Source: an uncultured Collinsella sp.
GTDB lineage: Bacteria > Actinomycetota > Coriobacteriia > Coriobacteriales > Coriobacteriaceae
Length of the DNA: 31,371 nt
Direction: 5' to 3'
NCBI GenBank assembly: GCA_900547345.1
Contig: URGG01000010.1
Location: forward strand, 1 to 31,371
Shown here: in pieces, positions 8,239 to 17,621 of the stretch
Layout: the number at the start of each line of letters is the position of its first letter
Position numbering within the stretch: position 1 is the stretch's first letter
The notes under the pieces: generated by a model
Seen by the model: the letters and a program-made list of their open reading frames with translations, nothing else
Told to the model about the DNA's origin: nothing
Database searches by the model: none
Position numbers and translations under genes: made by a program

Positions 8239-8961
8239 TTGTCCGACATCCGATATAAACGCGTGCTTCTTAAGCTTTCCGGCGAAGCGCTGATGGGCGA
8301 CGGCCAATATGGCATCGACCCCAAGGTTACCGACCATCTTGCTAAGCAGGTCAAGGAGCTGCTCGCCGTTGGCCATGAGGTCGGCGTCGTTGTCGGCGGC
8401 GGCAATATTTTCCGCGGCATGGCAGGCGCTGCCGGTGGCATGGAGCGTGCTCAGGCCGACTACATGGGCATGCTGGCAACCGTTATGAACGCGCTCGCCC
8501 TGCAGGATGCCTTCGAGCATAACGATGTTCCCTGCCGCGTGATGAGCGCTATCCAGATGAACGAGATCTGCGAGCCCTATATTCGCCGTCGCGCCATCAA
8601 CCACCTTTCCAAGGGCAACGTCGTTATTTTTGCCGCCGGTTCGGGCAATCCGTACTTTACGACCGACACCGCCGCGGCTCTTCGTGCGTGCGAGATCGGC
8701 GCCGAGATTCTGATTAAAGCCACCAAGGTTGACGGCATCTACGATAAGGATCCCGTCAAGTGCGCTGATGCCGTCCGTTTTGACAAGATTACCTATCACG
8801 AGGTTCTCGTCCGCGGTCTGCAGGTTATGGATTCCACCGCTACGGCACTGTGCCAGGATAACCGTATGCCGATTTTGGTCCTCAACATCGATGGCGAGGA
8901 CACCGTCAAGCGCGCGCTCGCGGGTGAGCCCGTCGGCACGCTCGTCTATCAGGAGGATTAA
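8239..8961 (+). CDS. pyrH: Uridylate kinase
   Basis: A 240-residue bacterial UMP kinase of the amino-acid-kinase fold. It makes UDP from UMP and ATP and is usually hexameric and allosterically controlled by UTP and GTP. Visible blocks are VLLKLSGEALMG at the N terminus, VGVVVGGGNIFRG, the acceptor-site segment GNPYFTTDTAAALRACEIGAE and ATKVDGIYDKDP. The start is TTG 8239, supported by AAAGGAGG 6 bases upstream. It is the first gene of the operon with frr, 2 bases upstream of that gene; pyrH-frr adjacency is near universal. Confidence 0.97.
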   Translation: MSDIRYKRVLLKLSGEALMGDGQYGIDPKVTDHLAKQVKELLAVGHEVGVVVGGGNIFRGMAGAAGGMERAQADYMGMLATVMNALALQDAFEHNDVPCRVMSAIQMNEICEPYIRRRAINHLSKGNVVIFAAGSGNPYFTTDTAAALRACEIGAEILIKATKVDGIYDKDPVKCADAVRFDKITYHEVLVRGLQVMDSTATALCQDNRMPILVLNIDGEDTVKRALAGEPVGTLVYQED

Positions 8962-8963
8962 GC

Positions 8964-9500
8964 ATGGCAGAGAACATCACCGCCCATATGGACAAGTCGC
9001 TCGAGTCCCTCAAGCATAACTTCTCCAAGGTCCGTACCGGCCGCGCCAATGCCAACATTCTGTCCGGCATCACCGTCGATTATTACGGTGTTCCCACGCC
9101 GGTCACGCAGGTTGCCGCCGTCAAGACCCCCGAGGCCCACATGCTGCTCATCGAGCCGTGGGACAAGGCACTCATCAACGCTATCGTCAAGGCCATCGGC
9201 GCTTCCGATCTGGGTATTACCCCCAACTCCGATGGCACCGTCGTTCGTCTGCCGTTCCCGGCTCCCACCGAGGAGCGCCGTCGCGAGCTCGTCAAGGAGT
9301 GCCGCGAGTACGCCGAGCAGGCCAAGGTGTCTATCCGTAACATCCGTCGCGACTTCAACAACAAGCTTGAGCGCGATGAGGAGCTCACCGAGGACGATGT
9401 CCGTCGCGAGCAGGCCAAGGTCCAGAAGCACACCGATGAGTATGTCGCCAAGGTCGAGGAGCTTCTGAAGGAAAAAGAAGCCGAGGTCATGGAGATCTAA
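8964..9500 (+). CDS. frr: Ribosome recycling factor
   Basis: A 178-residue RRF, which with EF-G splits post-termination ribosomes. The two-domain protein is complete: the helical bundle start (MDKSLESLKHNFSKVRTGRAN), domain II (VDYYGVPTPVTQVAAV) and the long C-terminal helices with RNIRRDFNNKLERDEELTEDDVRR. ATG 8964 follows AGGAGG. The stop is one base before the uppS GTG start, suggesting coupling. Confidence 0.98.
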   Translation: MAENITAHMDKSLESLKHNFSKVRTGRANANILSGITVDYYGVPTPVTQVAAVKTPEAHMLLIEPWDKALINAIVKAIGASDLGITPNSDGTVVRLPFPAPTEERRRELVKECREYAEQAKVSIRNIRRDFNNKLERDEELTEDDVRREQAKVQKHTDEYVAKVEELLKEKEAEVMEI

Positions 9501-9501
9501 G

Positions 9502-10296
9502 GTGCAATACGACGAGCATAAACTGGTCGAGTACTTTGCCGACGCCCCTGCGGGCGTCGGTTTTTCCGACCTTGACCTCAATAACATTCCGCACCATATC
9601 TCGTGCATCATGGACGGCAATGGTCGTTGGGCCACATCGCGCGGTCTTGCACGCACCGAGGGCCACAAGGCGGGTATCGTCTCCCTTCGTGAGATTATTA
9701 CCGCCTGCGTGCGTCTGGGCGTCGACGTGCTTTCGGCCTATGCGTTTTCTACCGAAAACTGGAACCGCCCGCAGCATGAGGTCAACGTCTTGATGCACCT
9801 GTTTGCCAAGACGTTTATCGACGAGCTGCCGCTTCTGAAGCGCGAAAACGTGCGCGTTGTCTTTTTGGGTGACATTTCCGCGCTGCCCAAGAAGACCCGC
9901 GACGTTTTTGAACGCGGTCTTGCCGAGTGCGCCAATCACACCGGCATGACGCTGGCGCTTGCCGTCAACTACGGCGCGCGTGCCGAGATTACCCGCGCTG
10001 TCCGTCAGATCGCACTCGACGCTGCCGCCGGTAAGATCGATCCTGGCGCAATTGATGACGACATGGTAGCTTCCCACCTCTATACCGCCGGCCTTCCCGA
10101 TCCTGAGCTTGTGATTCGCACTTCTGGTGAGCTGCGCCTTTCGAACTATCTGCTGTGGCAGGTGGCTTATTCCGAATTCTACGTCACCGATACCTATTGG
10201 CCCGACTTTGATCGTTGGGGCCTTGTCGACGCCATTTTGGCCTATCAGGGCCGTGACCGTAGGTTTGGTGGACTGAGCAAGACCGAGGAGGCTTAA
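9502..10296 (+). CDS. uppS: Isoprenyl transferase (undecaprenyl diphosphate synthase family)
   Basis: A 264-residue cis-prenyltransferase that condenses isopentenyl diphosphate units to make the undecaprenyl (or a related) carrier for peptidoglycan. The catalytic motif IMDGNGRWA, the block AYAFSTENWNRP and the C-terminal RTSGELRLSNYLLWQ...AYSEFY are all present. The start is GTG 9502, one base after the frr stop, with GGAG 8 bases upstream. About 30 residues precede the conserved core. Its place beside cdsA, dxr and ispG links lipid carrier and isoprenoid supply in one transcript. Confidence 0.95.
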   Translation: MQYDEHKLVEYFADAPAGVGFSDLDLNNIPHHISCIMDGNGRWATSRGLARTEGHKAGIVSLREIITACVRLGVDVLSAYAFSTENWNRPQHEVNVLMHLFAKTFIDELPLLKRENVRVVFLGDISALPKKTRDVFERGLAECANHTGMTLALAVNYGARAEITRAVRQIALDAAAGKIDPGAIDDDMVASHLYTAGLPDPELVIRTSGELRLSNYLLWQVAYSEFYVTDTYWPDFDRWGLVDAILAYQGRDRRFGGLSKTEEA

Positions 10297-10298
10297 TC

Positions 10299-11198
10299 GT
10301 GTCCGATCGTCCCAAGGCATCTGCTCCCAAGACGCCTGCGCACAAAGCTGCCACTGCGGGAACGCCTGCAGTGAAGAGCGGCACCGGTTCGTGGCTGGCG
10401 GGCTTTATTACCCGTGCCGCCGCCGGTATCGTCTACGCCGTTGTCTTTATCCTGTGCCTGGTTTTGGGTATCGTGCCCACGGCCATCTTTGTTTCCGTCA
10501 TGAGCGGTCTGTGCTGCTATGAGTTTTTCCGTATGACAAGGCTCGATGGCAAGATGGCTAACGAGCGCATGGGTATCGCTGCCGCCGTGCTCTTTCCGCT
10601 GTCGGCGTTGGGCGATTCGATGCTGCTGAATGCCCTGCTTTTTGCCCTGATGCTCGCTGTGGGCATTTGGTATGTCTGGTCGCCGCGTACCCGCATATCC
10701 GATGTTGCCGTGACACTCATGGGTCCCATCTACACCGGTTTTATGCTGTCGGCTATCGTGCTGCTGCGCGATGCCGTGCCCGGTTTTGCCGGCGCCCTGC
10801 TTTCGGTGGGTGTTTGCGCGTCTCTCTGGGTCTCCGATTCGTTTGCCTATATCGTGGGTAGCCGTATCGGCAAACACAAGATGGTTCCCAAGATCTCTCC
10901 CAAAAAGAGCTGGGAGGGGTTTGTTGGCGGCATCCTGGGCTCGGTTTTGATTTGGCTCATCCTGTGGGCGACGCATTTCTTCAAGCTCAGCCTGCCCTAT
11001 GCGCTGCTGTGCGGCGTGGTCGTGTCCATTCTGGGCGTTATCGGCGACCTTATCGAGTCGCGCATCAAGCGCGGTGTGGGCGTCAAAGATTCCGGCAACC
11101 TTATCCCGGGCCACGGCGGCATGCTCGATCGTAGCGATTCGCTTATCTTCGGCTGCATCACCGCGCAGCTGCTTTTGATGATCGGAGGCGTGCTGTAA
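10299..11198 (+). CDS. cdsA: Phosphatidate cytidylyltransferase
   Basis: A 299-residue integral membrane enzyme that makes CDP-diacylglycerol from phosphatidate and CTP, the branch point of phospholipid synthesis. After a 35-residue Lys/Ala-rich cytoplasmic tail, about eight hydrophobic segments follow. The CDP-transferase signature is clear near the C terminus: SRIKRGVGVKDSGNLIPGHGG then LDRSDS. The start is GTG 10299, with GAGGAGG 8 bases upstream and 2 bases after the uppS stop. The stop overlaps the dxr start (TAATG). Confidence 0.96.
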   Translation: MSDRPKASAPKTPAHKAATAGTPAVKSGTGSWLAGFITRAAAGIVYAVVFILCLVLGIVPTAIFVSVMSGLCCYEFFRMTRLDGKMANERMGIAAAVLFPLSALGDSMLLNALLFALMLAVGIWYVWSPRTRISDVAVTLMGPIYTGFMLSAIVLLRDAVPGFAGALLSVGVCASLWVSDSFAYIVGSRIGKHKMVPKISPKKSWEGFVGGILGSVLIWLILWATHFFKLSLPYALLCGVVVSILGVIGDLIESRIKRGVGVKDSGNLIPGHGGMLDRSDSLIFGCITAQLLLMIGGVL

Positions 11199-12385
11199 TG
11201 TCCTTCCAGACGACGTATGGCCCCGATGGACGTCTCCGTGTTGCCATCCTGGGTTGTACGGGCTCTATCGGCACCCAGGCGCTCGATGTGTGCCGCCAGC
11301 ATGCCGATCGCCTGCAGGTGACGGCGCTGTCCGTTAACTCCAGTACCTCCGAGCTCGTTGCCGCTGCCCGCGAGTTCTCGGTTCCGGCGGTTGCCGTGGC
11401 CGATGTCGCTCATGGCGATGACGCCGTGCTGCAGGAGTTGCCCGAGGGAACGAAGCTCGGCGTTGGCGCGCAGGCGGTTTGCGAGCTCGCGCGTCGCGAC
11501 GATGTCGACTGCGTGCTCGTCGCTATTGTGGGCGCCGCCGGTCTCGAGGCGAGCCATGCGGCCTTGACCTCGAATAAGCGTCTTGCCCTTGCCAACAAGG
11601 AGTCCCTCGTCGTCGGCGGCGACTTGCTTATGCCGTTGGCGCAACCGGGCCAGCTTATTCCAGTCGACTCTGAGCACTCCGCCATCTACCAGTGCTATCT
11701 GGGGGAGAACCCACGCGAGGCTCATTGTATTTGGCTCACCTGCTCGGGCGGTCCGTTCTTTGGCCGCACCCGCGACGAGCTCGACCGCGTGACGCGTGCC
11801 GATGCCCTCGCACATCCCACGTGGGCCATGGGTGCCAAGATCACCATCGACTCCGCCACCCTCATGAACAAGGGCCTGGAGCGCATTGAGGCCATGCATC
11901 TGTTTAACTGCGACCTCGATTTCATTAACGTGGTCGTGCAGCGTCAGTCCAAGATTCACTCTATGGTCGAGTTCGCCGACGGCTCCGTGATGGCGCATCT
12001 CGGTGCTTCCGACATGCGTATTCCCATCCAGTTCGCGTTCTCGTATCCCGAGCGTTGGGATACCCCGGCGCCTCGTATCGATTTCCGCGAGCTGGGGCAG
12101 CTCACGTTTGATGCTGCCGACATGGATACCTTCCGCTGTCTGGCACTGGCCGAACGTGCCGGCAAGACGGGTGGCACCATGCCGTGCGTGCTCAATGCCG
12201 CCAACGAGGTCGCCGTCGATGCCTTCCTGAACGATGGCTGCAGCTTTACCGATATCGATCGCATTGTGGAATCCTGCATGGATTCCCACGATACGCAGGC
12301 GGTCGATTCGTTTGAGCAGCTTCGCGACATCGATGCATGGGCGCGTGAAATGGCTGCGCAGGTGCTCGCCGCAACCCGTTCCTAA
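11198..12385 (+). CDS. dxr: 1-deoxy-D-xylulose 5-phosphate reductoisomerase
   Basis: A 395-residue DXP reductoisomerase (IspC), which converts DXP to methylerythritol 4-phosphate with NADPH and a divalent metal. The N-terminal NADPH motif is VAILGCTGSIGTQALDVC, followed by ANKESLVVGGDLLMP and VDSEHSAIYQCYLGE, which carries metal-binding acidic residues. The catalytic blocks LTCSGGPFFGRTRDEL, HPTWAMGAKITIDSATLMNKGLE and VLNAANEVAVDAFL are intact. ATG 11198 overlaps the cdsA stop. With ispG downstream, the operon holds two steps of the non-mevalonate pathway. Confidence 0.97.
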   Translation: MSFQTTYGPDGRLRVAILGCTGSIGTQALDVCRQHADRLQVTALSVNSSTSELVAAAREFSVPAVAVADVAHGDDAVLQELPEGTKLGVGAQAVCELARRDDVDCVLVAIVGAAGLEASHAALTSNKRLALANKESLVVGGDLLMPLAQPGQLIPVDSEHSAIYQCYLGENPREAHCIWLTCSGGPFFGRTRDELDRVTRADALAHPTWAMGAKITIDSATLMNKGLERIEAMHLFNCDLDFINVVVQRQSKIHSMVEFADGSVMAHLGASDMRIPIQFAFSYPERWDTPAPRIDFRELGQLTFDAADMDTFRCLALAERAGKTGGTMPCVLNAANEVAVDAFLNDGCSFTDIDRIVESCMDSHDTQAVDSFEQLRDIDAWAREMAAQVLAATRS

Positions 12386-12410
12386 CCCATAAGGATTGCT
12401 TTTTCGTTTT

Positions 12411-13772
12411 ATGGATACTGTTCTGAGCGTTCTCTCATCGGTCTTTTGGGGCCTGCTGATGCTTTCCGTCCTTGTGTTTTTGCACGAGGGCGGCCACTTT
12501 TTGGCGGCGCGTGCCTGCGGCGTCCGCGTGACCGAGTTCTTTTTGGGCCTGCCGTGTCGCTTTGACATCCATTACACGTCACGTCGCATTGGAACCAAGT
12601 TTGGCGTGACCCCGCTGCTGCTGGGTGGCTACGCTGCCATCTGCGGTATGGATCCGACCGACGTCTCGTGCGCCGATCGCGTGCTCGCGGCTATCTATCG
12701 TCATGGTCGCGTGACCGTGGCCGACCTTGCCGCCGAGCTCGAGCTATCCGAGGAGGTTGTGCTCGAGGCATGCGCCTTGCTCTTGGGTTGGGGCTCTATC
12801 GCGCCTTGGTATGAGGAAGGGGAGAAGCCCTCGCCGAGCTACTATCCCGCCAAGTATCAGACGCTGCCACGAGATGCGGCGGGTTACACCACCTTGGACG
12901 GCCGCCGTTTCGATCGAGAGCATGCGACTACCGAGGGCGATGTGTGGGAGCTGCCGTGCGGCGAAGCCGAGTTCCTTGCGCAAGAGCGTTCGCATACCTA
13001 TCTGGGCCAGGGTTTTCTCAAGCGCGCCTTTATGCTGCTCGCGGGCATTCTCGTCAATATCCTGACGGGCTTTTTGCTGCTTATGAGCATCTACTCTATT
13101 GCGGGTGTCACCGTGCCGATGGATACCAACGTGATCGGTCAGGTTGACGAGGGGTCTATTGCCGCCAAGGCGGGTATCGAGGGCGGCGACGCGATCCTTT
13201 CGGTTGACGGAGTATCGTGCTCTACCTGGATGGACGTTTACGATGCCATCGGCAAGGCCGCCGGTAAGGACGATATCGCCATTGAGTATGAGCGCGACGG
13301 CAAGCAGCATTCGACCTCGGTTGCGCTCAAAGAGGACGAGCGCCTAGGTGTGTATGCCTCTACGCAGGTGGTCCGTTTAGACCCCATCACGTCGGCTCGC
13401 CTTTCGTTCTCCTATGTCGTGCAGACAGCGGAGGGCGTGATGCGCCTGCTCCAGCCGCAGCATACGATGGAGATTCTCGATCAGTCTTCTTCGATCGTGG
13501 GCATTAGCGTTATGTCCTCACAGGCTGCTGCTGCCGGCCCTGCCACGTTCCTTTCGTTTGCCGCCCTCATTTCGTTCTCGCTTGGCTTTATGAACCTGCT
13601 GCCCATCCCACCACTCGATGGCGGCAAGCTGGTCATCGAGATCATTCAAAAGATTGCTGGCCGCGAGCTTCCGCTCAAGGTCCAGACGATTGTGAGCTAT
13701 GTGGGCATCGCGCTCTTTGCGCTGCTGTTTGTCTATATGCTTCGTTCCGACGTCCTTCGATTTATCCTGTAG
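12411..13772 (+). CDS. rseP: RseP/Rip1-type site-2 protease with an internal insertion
   Basis: A 453-residue M50 intramembrane metalloprotease of the RseP (RasP/Rip1) group. The zinc motif HEGGH is at residues 25-29 in the first membrane segment, a PDZ domain spans about 235-315 (GQVDEGSIAAKAGIEGGDAILSV), and the second metal-ligand motif NLLPIPPLDGG is at 395-405, with membrane segments around each. Between the first motif and the membrane segment at about 203-233, residues 82-200 form an insertion of about 120 residues not usual for RseP. It includes RVLAAIYRHGRVTVADLAAELELSEEVVL, which resembles a winged helix. ATG 12411 is chosen because it precedes the first membrane helix, though the AAGGA at 12391-12395 is distant (15 bases). 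Confidence 0.93.
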   Translation: MDTVLSVLSSVFWGLLMLSVLVFLHEGGHFLAARACGVRVTEFFLGLPCRFDIHYTSRRIGTKFGVTPLLLGGYAAICGMDPTDVSCADRVLAAIYRHGRVTVADLAAELELSEEVVLEACALLLGWGSIAPWYEEGEKPSPSYYPAKYQTLPRDAAGYTTLDGRRFDREHATTEGDVWELPCGEAEFLAQERSHTYLGQGFLKRAFMLLAGILVNILTGFLLLMSIYSIAGVTVPMDTNVIGQVDEGSIAAKAGIEGGDAILSVDGVSCSTWMDVYDAIGKAAGKDDIAIEYERDGKQHSTSVALKEDERLGVYASTQVVRLDPITSARLSFSYVVQTAEGVMRLLQPQHTMEILDQSSSIVGISVMSSQAAAAGPATFLSFAALISFSLGFMNLLPIPPLDGGKLVIEIIQKIAGRELPLKVQTIVSYVGIALFALLFVYMLRSDVLRFIL

Positions 13773-13785
13773 GGGAGTGTTTGGA

Positions 13786-14868
13786 TTGTCTTTATCCCAT
13801 CCTTTGCCTCGCGAGTTGACGCGCCCCGTGCATGTGGGCGGTGTGCAGATCGGTGGCGGCGCGCCGGTGGTGGTCCAATCCATGACCTGCACCGATACCG
13901 CTGACGCCCAGGCAACGCTTGCGCAAGTGTGCGCGTTGGCGCAGGCTGGCTGCGATATCGTGCGTGTGAGCGTGCCCACCGAGGCCGCGCTTGAGGGTTT
14001 CCGCATCATCTGTGCCGAGTCTCCGGTGCCGATCGTCGCCGATATTCACTTTAACCATAAGCTCGCCATCGGCGCCGTCGAGGCTGGTGCCGCCAAGCTT
14101 CGCATCAATCCCGGCAATATCGGCGATTGGGCTAAGGTCGACGCGGTGATTGATGCTGCGGGTGCTGCGGGCTGTGCGATTCGTATCGGCGTCAATGCCG
14201 GTTCGCTTGAGCAGGATATCGCCGAGCGCGATGACCTCACGCAGCCCGAAAAGCTCGTGATGTCGAGCGAGCGCTTCGTCAAGCACTTTGAGGACCGTGG
14301 TTTTACGAACATTGTGCTTTCGGCCAAGGCCCATAGCGTGCAAACGACGCTTGATACCTATCGAGCCCTGTCGCGTGAGATTCCCCACGTTCCGCTTCAC
14401 CTGGGCGTGACGGAGGCGGGGACCAAGCTCCAGGGCACCATCAAGAGCTCTGTAGGCTTGGGTATCTTGCTTTCCGAAGGCATTGGCGACACCATGCGTG
14501 TGTCGCTCACAGCCGATCCGGTTGAGGAGCCGCCGGTTGCCTGGGGTATTCTGCAGTCGTTGGGCCTGCGTCGCCGTGGCCCCGAGATTGTCTCGTGCCC
14601 CACATGCGCCCGCTGCCAGGTTAACCTTATTCCCATTGCCGAGGAGGTTACCGAGCGGCTTAAGAACTACTCCGCGCCGCTTTCGATCGCTGTGATGGGA
14701 TGTGCCGTTAATGGCCCCGGCGAGGCTTCTGATGCCGATCTGGGCGTTGCTTGCGGACGTGGTCAGGCCTTGCTCTTTTCGCACGGCCAGATCATTGGTA
14801 AAGTAGCTGAGGACCAAATTGTCGATGCGCTTATGGCCGAGGTCGACAAGCTTATTGAGGAGAAAAAA
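13786..14868 (+). CDS. ispG: 4-hydroxy-3-methylbut-2-enyl diphosphate synthase IspG (no own stop codon; runs into proS)
   Basis: About 361 codons encoding flavodoxin-dependent IspG, an iron-sulfur enzyme near the end of the MEP isoprenoid pathway. Family blocks are VQSMTCTDTADAQATLAQV, VPIVADIHFNHKLA, KLRINPGNIGD and the cluster-binding region SCPTCARCQVNL with GCAVNGPGEASDADLGVA. The start is TTG 13786, with AGGGGAG 8 bases upstream. The IspG part is full length and ends at EEKK, but no stop follows: the frame continues across seven A residues directly into the proS ATG. As written, the sequence encodes a single polypeptide of about 934 residues. Whether separate IspG is made cannot be told from sequence. 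Confidence 0.92.

Positions 14869-14871
<3 letters not shown>
14857..14871 (+). other. ispG-proS junction with A7 run and internal ribosome binding site
   Basis: GAGGAG (14857-14862) is followed by seven A residues (14863-14869), the last being the A of the proS ATG (14869-14871). The arrangement serves as a Shine-Dalgarno site for proS and also resembles a slippery A-AAA-AAA heptamer with an upstream Shine-Dalgarno-like stimulator. With one A fewer, ispG would stop at TGA overlapping the ATG (ATGA). A -1 shift would end at TAA 14892-14894. Confidence 0.75.
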
Positions 14872-16590
<1,719 letters not shown>

Positions 16591-16620
16591 TCGACGATTT
16601 CGCTTGTAGTTCGATATACG

Positions 16621-16670
16621 GGACGGCCCCGCATTTCTCCAGATCGGGGAGATGCGGGGCCGTCCTTTTA
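16621..16670 (+). terminator. Intrinsic terminator of the pyrH-proS operon
   Basis: A 14-bp stem (GGACGGCCCCGCAT with ATGCGGGGCCGTCC) with a loop of about 16 bases is followed by TTTTAT. It ends the long + strand operon. Confidence 0.92.
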
Positions 16671-16694
16671 TCTTGTGGCATCCTCGATATCTAA

Positions 16695-16736
16695 AAGGAA
16701 AACCCCACAGCCCATGCGAGCTGCGGGGTTTTCCTT
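16695..16736 (-). terminator. Terminator of the - strand kinase gene (possibly bidirectional)
   Basis: AAGGAAAACCCC pairs with GGGGTTTTCCTT, extended by CACAG/CTGCG with one mismatch. Read on the - strand the stem ends in GGTTTTCCTTTTAG. It lies 33 bases beyond the kinase stop and back to back with the proS terminator. Confidence 0.75.
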
Positions 16737-16768
16737 GTGCCTCCGATGCGAAATAAATCGCTCAGATA

Positions 16769-17533
16769 TTACTGATAATCGACGACGTCGATCCAGTTCT
16801 TCAAGAACTCATCGTTCACGTTGCGCTTACGAGCGAGCTCGGAAGCGGCGACGATGCTCGTCCACTGACGCACGACCTGCATGGGCATGTCGGCGCGGTC
16901 GCAGTAGAGCTCCAGGTAGGCCTCAGCCTGATCCTTGCTGTTGAGGGCAAAGAGCAGGTAGGTGGTAGCAACGTCGGCAGCAGGGGAGCCCTGGGTAGCG
17001 TGTGCCCAGTCGCACACATAGAGCTGGCCGTCGTCGCCGACGATGACGTTGGAGGGGTTGAAGTCGCCGTGGCAGACCTTGAACTCCTTGGTCATACCGT
17101 CCAGACGCTCCTGAAGGTTGTAGCGCGTGGTGGCATTGAGCTGATCGAGGCTGTCGATCATGCGGGCGAACTTGTCGCGCTGACGGTTGAGCAGCGGGGA
17201 GGTGTAGCCGTGGATCTCGATCTGGAGGTCGACGAACATCTCGAGGTACTCACCAAAGCGCTGGGGCTCGGCAGTCATCTTCTCGGCAAGGGTGGTGCCC
17301 GGAACCTTCTCGGTCACGAGCGCCCAGCCGTTGGCGTTCTCGAGCTGGGAAACCTCGAGAGCCTTGGGGCTGCGGATGCCGCACTCATTGATGCGGGCAA
17401 GATTCAAAGCCTCATTGAACACGTCGGAGACGGGCTTGGTCTCGTTAAAGACCTTGACGATCTTGTCGCCCAGGTCGTAAACGACCTTGTTGCCACGGCG
17501 GACGAGCTCGGTCTTGGAATCGGGTAGCAGCAT
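16769..17533 (-). CDS. APH-family phosphotransferase (small-molecule kinase, substrate unknown)
   Basis: A 254-residue protein with the aminoglycoside/choline kinase fold. The Brenner-type catalytic motif CHGDFNPSNVIV (HGDFNPSN at 155-162) and the metal-binding D175 in CDWAHATQGSPAADVA are intact. The N-terminal lobe holds KVVYDLGDKIVKVF and ALVTEKVPG, consistent with nucleotide binding. The substrate cannot be read from sequence, and I do not assign antibiotic resistance. The start is ATG 17533 (- strand), preceded by GAAAGGAT. It lies downstream of adhE on the same strand, separated by about 90 bases with a G/C-rich hairpin. It is convergent with proS. Confidence 0.85.
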   Translation of the reverse strand: MLLPDSKTELVRRGNKVVYDLGDKIVKVFNETKPVSDVFNEALNLARINECGIRSPKALEVSQLENANGWALVTEKVPGTTLAEKMTAEPQRFGEYLEMFVDLQIEIHGYTSPLLNRQRDKFARMIDSLDQLNATTRYNLQERLDGMTKEFKVCHGDFNPSNVIVGDDGQLYVCDWAHATQGSPAADVATTYLLFALNSKDQAEAYLELYCDRADMPMQVVRQWTSIVAASELARKRNVNDEFLKNWIDVVDYQ

Positions 17534-17564
17534 GGTTGCATCCTTTCAACGATGCGATAGAAGC

Positions 17565-17604
17565 GACGGCGGGGGGGTGTGAAACACCCGTGCACCCCCG
17601 CCGT
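17565..17604 (-). terminator. G/C-rich hairpin between adhE and the kinase gene
   Basis: ACGGCGGGGG pairs with CCCCCGCCGT around a nested GGGTGT/ACACCC hairpin. No strong T tract follows on the - strand (CGCTTC), so it may be a weak or factor-assisted terminator or a stability element after adhE. A run of seven G residues (17570-17577 region) allows register shifts. Confidence 0.5.
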
Positions 17605-17621
17605 TAAAAACCGTGCTAAAA

